From Sulfolobus sp. S-194 (GTDB lineage Archaea > Thermoproteota > Thermoprotei_A > Sulfolobales > Sulfolobaceae): a stretch of 64,000 bases of DNA. Each line of letters begins with the position of its first letter. Position 1 is the stretch's first letter. Shown here in pieces: positions 59,902-64,000 of the stretch. Position numbers and translations under genes: made by a program. The stretch spans positions 930,001 through 994,000 of the forward strand of contig NZ_CP035730.1 in NCBI RefSeq assembly GCF_012222305.1. The letters are read 5' to 3'. Below the pieces are notes generated by a model. That model was not told the DNA's origin. It searched no databases and was given only the letters and a program-made list of their open reading frames with translations.

Positions 59902-60264
59902 TTTCTTTATGTTTTCTCTTACATTAAATATAAGACTCATTGTATCATTTTCTATCTTTTTATACATGTAGTCCTTTCTGACATAGTACATAAACGTTGG
60001 TCTTCCTCTTCTCTTTTCTTCGGCCACTTTTTCTCTTTCGACTAACCCTTTATCTAGTAAGGTGTTTATGGCTTTATTTATTGAAGCCTTAGATACTTTT
60101 AATTTTTCCGCTATTTCTTCACTACTCATTTTACCTTCCGTTAATAATAGATGAAGTACCTGGATTTCACTTCCTCCTAATCCATAGAGGAATGATAGTA
60201 CTTCATGAATATCTACTTCCCTGCCATCTGGAAACTTTAACCTTTCACTCATTTTTATTCCCAA
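59881..60264 (-). CDS. Winged-helix regulator, TrmB/Lrs14-like
   Basis: 127 residues. GSEIQVLHLLLTEGKMSSEEIAEKLKVSKASINKAINTLLDKGLVERE is a classic TrmB/GbsR-like winged helix with recognition helix SKASINKAINTLL; a basic wing EEKRRGRPTFMYYV and a short C-terminal coiled helix (DTMSLIFNVRENIKKLL) for dimerisation follow. ATG at residue 5 (MSERLK) is an alternative start. Possible regulator of the neighbouring redox-like genes. Confidence 0.85.
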   Translation of the reverse strand: MGIKMSERLKFPDGREVDIHEVLSFLYGLGGSEIQVLHLLLTEGKMSSEEIAEKLKVSKASINKAINTLLDKGLVEREKVAEEKRRGRPTFMYYVRKDYMYKKIENDTMSLIFNVRENIKKLLSERA

Positions 60265-61080
60265 TTAATATATTTGATTAGAGTAACTAAAAAACACCAT
60301 ATATTAAAAAATATGTAAATATACACAAATGTAAACAGAGTTTAATAAGTCCTTTTAATCGAGTTAATTAAAAGTTTATACGTCGTACTAACAACGATTT
60401 TGTACGTACTTTAGTATAACGTAAAAAATGTATATAATTGTGTACATAAATGACCTTAAAAGAAAAAGAAAAAAATAGTTATAATATAGAATTAATTTAG
60501 TTAAATAGTATATTCCAAGAATTCAAGAAAGGATGCCTCTAGTTGAGTTATAATTAAGCTTTTCTTCACATGTTTTGCTTATTTAGAAATATTATATCTT
60601 TTTCTTTAATATGTATATTTTATAGAAATAAAATGTTATATCTCAAGGGAAACGATATTAACAGAGTTTTACTTTCCTTTAACGGTACACAACTTGTCTT
60701 TTATTCTGTCTTATTAGAAAGAAGACCTACACAGTGCTTTGGTTTAGCTCTTATTATTTTTATGTGTTCTATCTGATATGTTAGGTAAATTATATATAAT
60801 TTACCATAATGTTAGCCTTATTTAGATATTTATTGCCCTTAGCGAATATGGAACTGAGCATTAACATGTGATTATAATTAACGCTTTGTAAACTAGTTGA
60901 AATTTCTTAAGGCCTTAGGATAAGGGAAGTAAAATAAATTCTAAATCTTTTGTTGAATTAAAATTAAGTTATCGTTTTATTGAGAAAAACTGAGGAATTC
61001 TACAAAGCATATAATTAGAAATGTTTTAACCTAGGTTTCCTAGGTAAATTTGTGAACTAGGTGAGTTTAAGTAATAAATA
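60265..61080. other. Intergenic stretch before the IS607 region
   Basis: A+T-rich, with one 68-codon plus-strand ORF (60570-60776) that is hydrophobic and probably chance. Contains a perfect hairpin ACCTAGG-TTT-CCTAGGT at 61029-61045. No gene supported. Confidence 0.45.
61029..61045. repeat. Hairpin ACCTAGG-TTT-CCTAGGT
   Basis: Seven-base exact arms with a TTT loop, about 40 bases before the decayed plasmid/virus-type reading frames. Might be a former operator or terminator. Confidence 0.45.
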
Positions 61081-61086
61081 AAGATA

Positions 61087-61427
61087 AATGAAGAAAAGCT
61101 AAGGGAGTTTAAGGCTGAAGCTATAAAATGAGAATTGACGATGTCTGATGCAATCGAACAAGTAATAGATTTATGGCTTAATAAGGTTTAGGGCTAATGG
61201 AGAGAGAAGAGAATAACAAGGTATTTGAAAAAAGGAAAGAGAAAATACTTTCAAAGTACTACCATAAACATGTAGTTATCTTAAAGAGAAAGTTTATCGA
61301 AGTCTATAATACCTTTGACTAGGTCAAAGAAGTTCTGAAAAAGATTAATGTAAGTCATGCTATGGTCTATAATCTCTCTAAGAATATTAAAGAGGAAGAG
61401 AAAAATGTTTTAAAGATAATAAACTAA
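61087..61427 (+). pseudogene. Decayed plasmid/virus-type small genes
   Basis: Two successive frames. The first (61087-61191) reads KLREFKAEAIK, stop, ELTMSDAIEQVIDLWLNKV, in the style of a ribbon-helix-helix/CopG-like protein with a TGA inside. The second (61197-61427) reads MEREENNKVFEKRKEKILSK and, after a TAG at 61320, VKEVLKKINVSHAMVYNLSK, HTH-like. Both are interrupted by single stops, so they are inactive remnants, likely of an integrated element. Confidence 0.5.
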
Positions 61428-61559
61428 GCTTAAGTTATACAACCTTCTCGGAAATGAGTTTGAATTAAATTTCAGAATTGATAAGGACTTTGAGGATCAC
61501 TCATGCTTAATACTAATGAGTACGTAAAATTTTTAGTTGGTGAATTATCTGAGAAAGTA

Positions 61560-61740
61560 TGGTTCAGTTTCAAGGGGTTTGGGCTTCATTGAATTTTCAT
61601 GAATTTGTATCTAATTCTCAGCCCTTGGGCTTCACCAAAGTCACGGGGAAACCCGTTCATCCCTCTCCGCCCCATTAGCGGGATAACCCCAACCCACACC
61701 CGCGGTATTTCACGGATGTGAGGAAAACCGCACATCTTGA
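61560..61740 (-). ncRNA. Candidate omega (reRNA) region overlapping the 3' end of tnpB
   Basis: TnpB nucleases of IS200/IS605/IS607 are guided by an RNA from the 3' end of their own gene and the element's right end. Here that stretch is G+C-rich, has a hairpin AGCCC-AA-GGGCT (61620-61631) and the direct repeat TTGGGCTTCA at 61579-61588 and 61625-61634. No RNA family can be assigned from sequence alone. Confidence 0.35.
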
Positions 61741-62878
61741 GATAAATATTCAGTGACGCGTTCAGTTGTCTATCCAACTTGAACCCACACCTCTCACACT
61801 CAAAAGTCCTGCCAACCTTTCGGGATACAAACCCACATCTGGGGCAAGACCTAGATGTAAGGTGTGGGTTCACTTCCTTAACGAAAGAACCGTAAAATGG
61901 AGCCTTATACTTCAACACTCTGTGTATACTCCTCCAAACAGTCCTAGAAATCTTCCTCGAAAGAGAGTCATTAGCATCCTTAAACATCTCTTGCTTATTC
62001 AACTTCTCAACAGCAAGCATCGTAATGGGATACATCTCTAGTAATTTGTTCACGAACTTGTAGACGTAATCTAACACACGGTTCCTCTCATGACGAGAAT
62101 ACTTCCTCATTAACTCCTTCCCCTTCCTACCGTGCTTTGAAGCAAAGGACTGTATTCTACCCCTCTTCAACTGCATACCGTACTTCAAACTGTACAACTC
62201 TTTAATCGAGAACGTGATGAACTTCTCTCCATCATAAGCGTCTAGTGTGTACAAGTTACTATCAATTGCTAGGTAATCTAGTGGAGTAAACCAGGGTAAC
62301 TTATAACGAAATGGCAAATACACTTTCTCCTCCTTAATTATGGGCTCACCTAACTCAAGTCCCTTAACCCTTCGTGAAAACCAAGTGTGAGACCAAGAGA
62401 AGGTAATATACTCGTAAGGTCTTACAGTAATCCTAACACTCTCACCATCAACCTTCCTTAACGTCGACTTTACCCTTACATAAACCTTCTTTAATCTAGG
62501 TTTCCTTAATGATGTTTGTCCCTTCTCAGCCCTTCTTCTCCAACTCTTCAGTATTGAGTAAGCGTCGTTTATTGCCCTGTCAACGTAATGGGAAGCTAGA
62601 ACGTTAATCCTCTCAAGCTCGTCTCTTAACGTCTTGTAAACCTCCTTTTTCTTAGGCAAGGTTATTTTAACCTTTGTGAAAATTTTTTTACCTTTCTTCA
62701 CTTGTTTTCTCTCTACCTTAGTCCTATCCCATAACCAGTCTAATGCTTTGTGTAGTAGGTTTTTGTAGTTTTCTAGTAATACTTTACTCTCCTCCTTCTT
62801 ATCGTTCTTCAAGGAGTATGTTAGGTAGATGTACTCCTCCTTTGGTCTGAATGATTTAAGCTTTAAGTTCTTCAGCAC
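61586..62878 (-). CDS. tnpB: TnpB-type RNA-guided nuclease of an IS607 element
   Basis: 430 residues. RuvC-like catalytic residues: Asp in DYLAIDSNLYTLDAYDG (about 220), Glu in MLAVEKLNKQEMF (about 295), Asp in GFKLDRQLNASLNIY (about 378). Between them a zinc finger C-x2-C...C-x2-C (SCPRCGFVSRKVGRTFECERCG). N-terminal helical/WED region LKSFRPKEEYIYLTYSLKND. All acidic residues are there, so a functional nuclease is likely. Translation starts inside tnpA's last codons. Confidence 0.92.
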   Translation of the reverse strand: MLKNLKLKSFRPKEEYIYLTYSLKNDKKEESKVLLENYKNLLHKALDWLWDRTKVERKQVKKGKKIFTKVKITLPKKKEVYKTLRDELERINVLASHYVDRAINDAYSILKSWRRRAEKGQTSLRKPRLKKVYVRVKSTLRKVDGESVRITVRPYEYITFSWSHTWFSRRVKGLELGEPIIKEEKVYLPFRYKLPWFTPLDYLAIDSNLYTLDAYDGEKFITFSIKELYSLKYGMQLKRGRIQSFASKHGRKGKELMRKYSRHERNRVLDYVYKFVNKLLEMYPITMLAVEKLNKQEMFKDANDSLSRKISRTVWRSIHRVLKYKAPFYGSFVKEVNPHLTSRSCPRCGFVSRKVGRTFECERCGFKLDRQLNASLNIYLKMCGFPHIREIPRVWVGVIPLMGRRGMNGFPRDFGEAQGLRIRYKFMKIQ

Positions 62879-63461
62879 ATTTCTTCACCTTTTCGTATTT
62901 ATGACTTCTCATTCCGTATAGTTTCCCACTGAATGAGACTAGTATTGAGACTAAGTCTTCGACCAATTCTTGTTCTGGTGTTTTGTCCTCTTGGTTTAGT
63001 ACTACTATTTCACAGTTGTGTGCTTTGCACACTTCCTCTAGGATTTCGAAACCGAATCTAACAAGTCTGTCTGGGTAAGCTATTATTACGCGTGATACTT
63101 CGTTGTTTAGTATCATTCTCAACAACTTCAAGAACCCCTTTCTCTTCATGTTTAACCCGGAACCTATGTCTGTGATTACTTGGTCGTACTCCTTGACTTG
63201 TTCCTCTAGGTATTTTACTTGGTTTACTAGATCGTCTTTTTGTGTGTTTGATGATACTCTAGCGTATAATATTACTTTTCTTTTTCTAATAATTCCCATT
63301 AGCCTCTCTACGTCCTCTTCTCTGAACCTCCATTTTCCGCTCTGTAGTATAACTGGTTTTATGTATCCTTTCTTAACGTAGTTCTGTAGTGTGCGATACG
63401 AAATTCCTAAGCGTTGGCATACTTCCTTAGGTTTTAGCATCATAATTAAACTTACATACAA
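62856..63461 (-). CDS. tnpA: IS607 transposase TnpA, serine recombinase with MerR-like HTH
   Basis: 201 residues. N-terminal MerR-type HTH (MLKPKEVCQRLGISYRTLQN, YVKKGYIKPVILQSGKWRF), then a serine-recombinase domain: VILYARVSSNTQKDDLVNQ with the catalytic Ser, DIGSGLNMKRKGFLKLL and IIAYPDRLVRFG. This is the small IS607-type recombinase that catalyses transposition via double-strand breaks and covalent Ser-DNA links. ATG 63461 or the ATG seven residues later are the starts (the latter, MLKPKEV, is the family's usual one). Confidence 0.93.
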   Translation of the reverse strand: MYVSLIMMLKPKEVCQRLGISYRTLQNYVKKGYIKPVILQSGKWRFREEDVERLMGIIRKRKVILYARVSSNTQKDDLVNQVKYLEEQVKEYDQVITDIGSGLNMKRKGFLKLLRMILNNEVSRVIIAYPDRLVRFGFEILEEVCKAHNCEIVVLNQEDKTPEQELVEDLVSILVSFSGKLYGMRSHKYEKVKKCAEELKA

Positions 63462-63509
63462 AGTATATAAATTTCACGACTTATCAGAAACTGTTGGCAA
63501 TGGCTTTAA

Positions 63510-63677
63510 ATGAATATGAAAATTGCTAAGGTATTACTTGATTTAGAAGGTAAGAGGATTGAAACTTACGTCCTTACTCCTAGAGATTTTGAAGGAAGAA
63601 ATCTGGTTGGACTTAAGGTTTTGAGTAAATTATCAATTGTAATAGATAAGAGTTCTGAAACTTGTATAGTTTCTTAG
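63510..63677 (+). CDS. Small protein, possibly C-terminal part of an aspartic-protease-like gene
   Basis: 55 residues: MNMKIAKVLLDLEGKRIETY, VLTPRDFEGRNLVGLKVLSK, LSIVIDKSSETCIVS. The R-N-L-V-G-L-x-V-L-x-x-L-x-I-V-I-D pattern resembles the last half of clan AA (retropepsin-like) proteases, but the D-T/S-G site is missing. It may be a truncated gene next to the IS607 left end, or an independent short gene. Confidence 0.4.
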   Translation: MNMKIAKVLLDLEGKRIETYVLTPRDFEGRNLVGLKVLSKLSIVIDKSSETCIVS

Positions 63678-63796
63678 CATCACACAATATTTCATAAGCC
63701 TTTACATGGTTAATGGGCTCATTGTTCCCATGAATGCTAACTATCTTAAATTCATTAGGATTTGGAAAATAGTTAAGTAAAAAATACTATAAATAG

Positions 63797-64000
63797 TTAT
63801 CCTTTCGTTATCAATCTAGAAGGTATACTATTAGGGCTAACGTGAACTCTTAGAACTGTTGGACTCTTGAGAGATAATCCAACGGCCTCTTCTACACTTT
63901 TCTTAAGGTCTTTCCTATCCTTAACCTCAATTACGTTAACCCCAATCCCTTCCACAACCTTAGTGTAATCTATTTGAAATACATCAGTTGTAAAAGTATT
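63797..64000 (-). CDS. C-terminus of a ThDP-dependent enzyme (acetolactate-synthase-like), partial
   Basis: The last 67 codons of a gene running off the window. They read DYTKVVEGIGVNVIEVKDRK, DLKKSVEEAVGLSLKSPTVL, RVHVSPN..., the ending typical of the ThDP-binding domain of acetolactate-synthase/benzoylformate-decarboxylase-family enzymes (IDYVKVAEGFG...). The family member cannot be fixed without the rest. Stop TAA at 63797-63799. Confidence 0.75.
   Translation of the reverse strand, partial: NTFTTDVFQIDYTKVVEGIGVNVIEVKDRKDLKKSVEEAVGLSLKSPTVLRVHVSPNSIPSRLITKG

Larger units (their letters stand above)
61560..63475 (-). mobile_element. IS607-family element with intact TnpA and TnpB
   Basis: Serine-recombinase TnpA and accessory TnpB genes, overlapping by 23 bases, both open. 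IS607 elements lack terminal inverted repeats and make no target duplication, so ends are approximate: the left end lies just upstream of the tnpA start (63461) and the right end just past the tnpB stop, near 61560. All catalytic residues seem present, so it may be active. Flanks are A+T-rich remnants of plasmid-type genes. Confidence 0.85.

Noticed and set aside
60570-60776. 68-codon hydrophobic plus-strand ORF
   Set aside because: No ribosome site or TATA box at the right spacing, composition follows the A+T bias, no recognisable pattern.

Overview
The window is strongly A+T-rich, dense in leaderless genes (a TATA-like box about 25-29 bases before the first codon) and carries crenarchaeal markers: ribosomal protein L13e, Lrs14/Bat-type regulators, DUF929 and SRPBCC-like proteins, IS607 and IS1-type elements, and extracytoplasmic proteins with a Thr-rich stalk and C-terminal anchor. 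This points to a thermoacidophilic Sulfolobales archaeon. The HpaC/HpaB/extradiol dioxygenase block and general gene style suggest a relative of Sulfurisphaera (Sulfolobus) tokodaii; that placement is inference.

Layout. 0-15.6 kb is chromosomal: a peptide-type ABC importer (two ATPases, two permeases) read leftward, an accessory membrane-anchored repeat protein and a large substrate-binding protein read rightward, two MFS transporters, a zinc-ribbon protein, L13e, an acetoacetate-decarboxylase-like enzyme and a small SRPBCC-like protein. 15.6-17 kb is decayed DNA with IS scraps and tiny ORFs. 17-26 kb holds an ABC exporter with its HTH regulator, further HTH regulators, a Rieske ferredoxin, and an HTH/beta-repeat fusion followed by a multi-spanning membrane protein.

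26-41 kb is a catabolic block: peroxiredoxin, a Bat-type regulator divergent from a 4-hydroxyphenylacetate cluster (flavin reductase HpaC, extradiol dioxygenase, oxygenase HpaB, FAH-family hydrolase), then acetyl-CoA synthetase, an acetate/succinate permease, a GYD protein, indolepyruvate:ferredoxin oxidoreductase IorAB, a class III aminotransferase, and a lone molybdopterin subunit of the xanthine dehydrogenase family. Together they suggest aromatic amino acid / hydroxyphenylacetate degradation with recovery of acetyl units.

41-57 kb is an accessory, rearranged region: small plasmid-like genes, MFS transporters, a broken SnoaL-like gene with two decayed copies about 8 and 10 kb away, a ParB-like gene frameshifted at a perfect palindrome and cut by a dead IS1-type element, one intact and one decayed vapBC pair, several wHTH/AbrB proteins. 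Its most interesting content is a compact candidate RiPP locus at 44.7-47.1 kb: a 38-codon peptide gene with two cysteines in its C-terminal 12 residues, 13 bases upstream of a radical SAM protein (interrupted by one in-frame TAA) that overlaps a 12-TM exporter-like gene.

57-64 kb holds a DUF59/MIP18 protein, an interleaved divergent MNT/HEPN pair, DUF929, a Cys-rich protein, an HTH regulator, relics of plasmid/virus-type genes, an apparently intact IS607 element (TnpA + TnpB), and the 3' end of a ThDP enzyme running off the edge. The second unexpected protein is the substrate-binding protein at 5.9-8.3 kb, whose SBP_bac_5 motifs run in circularly permuted order. I saw no CRISPR array, rRNA or tRNA.
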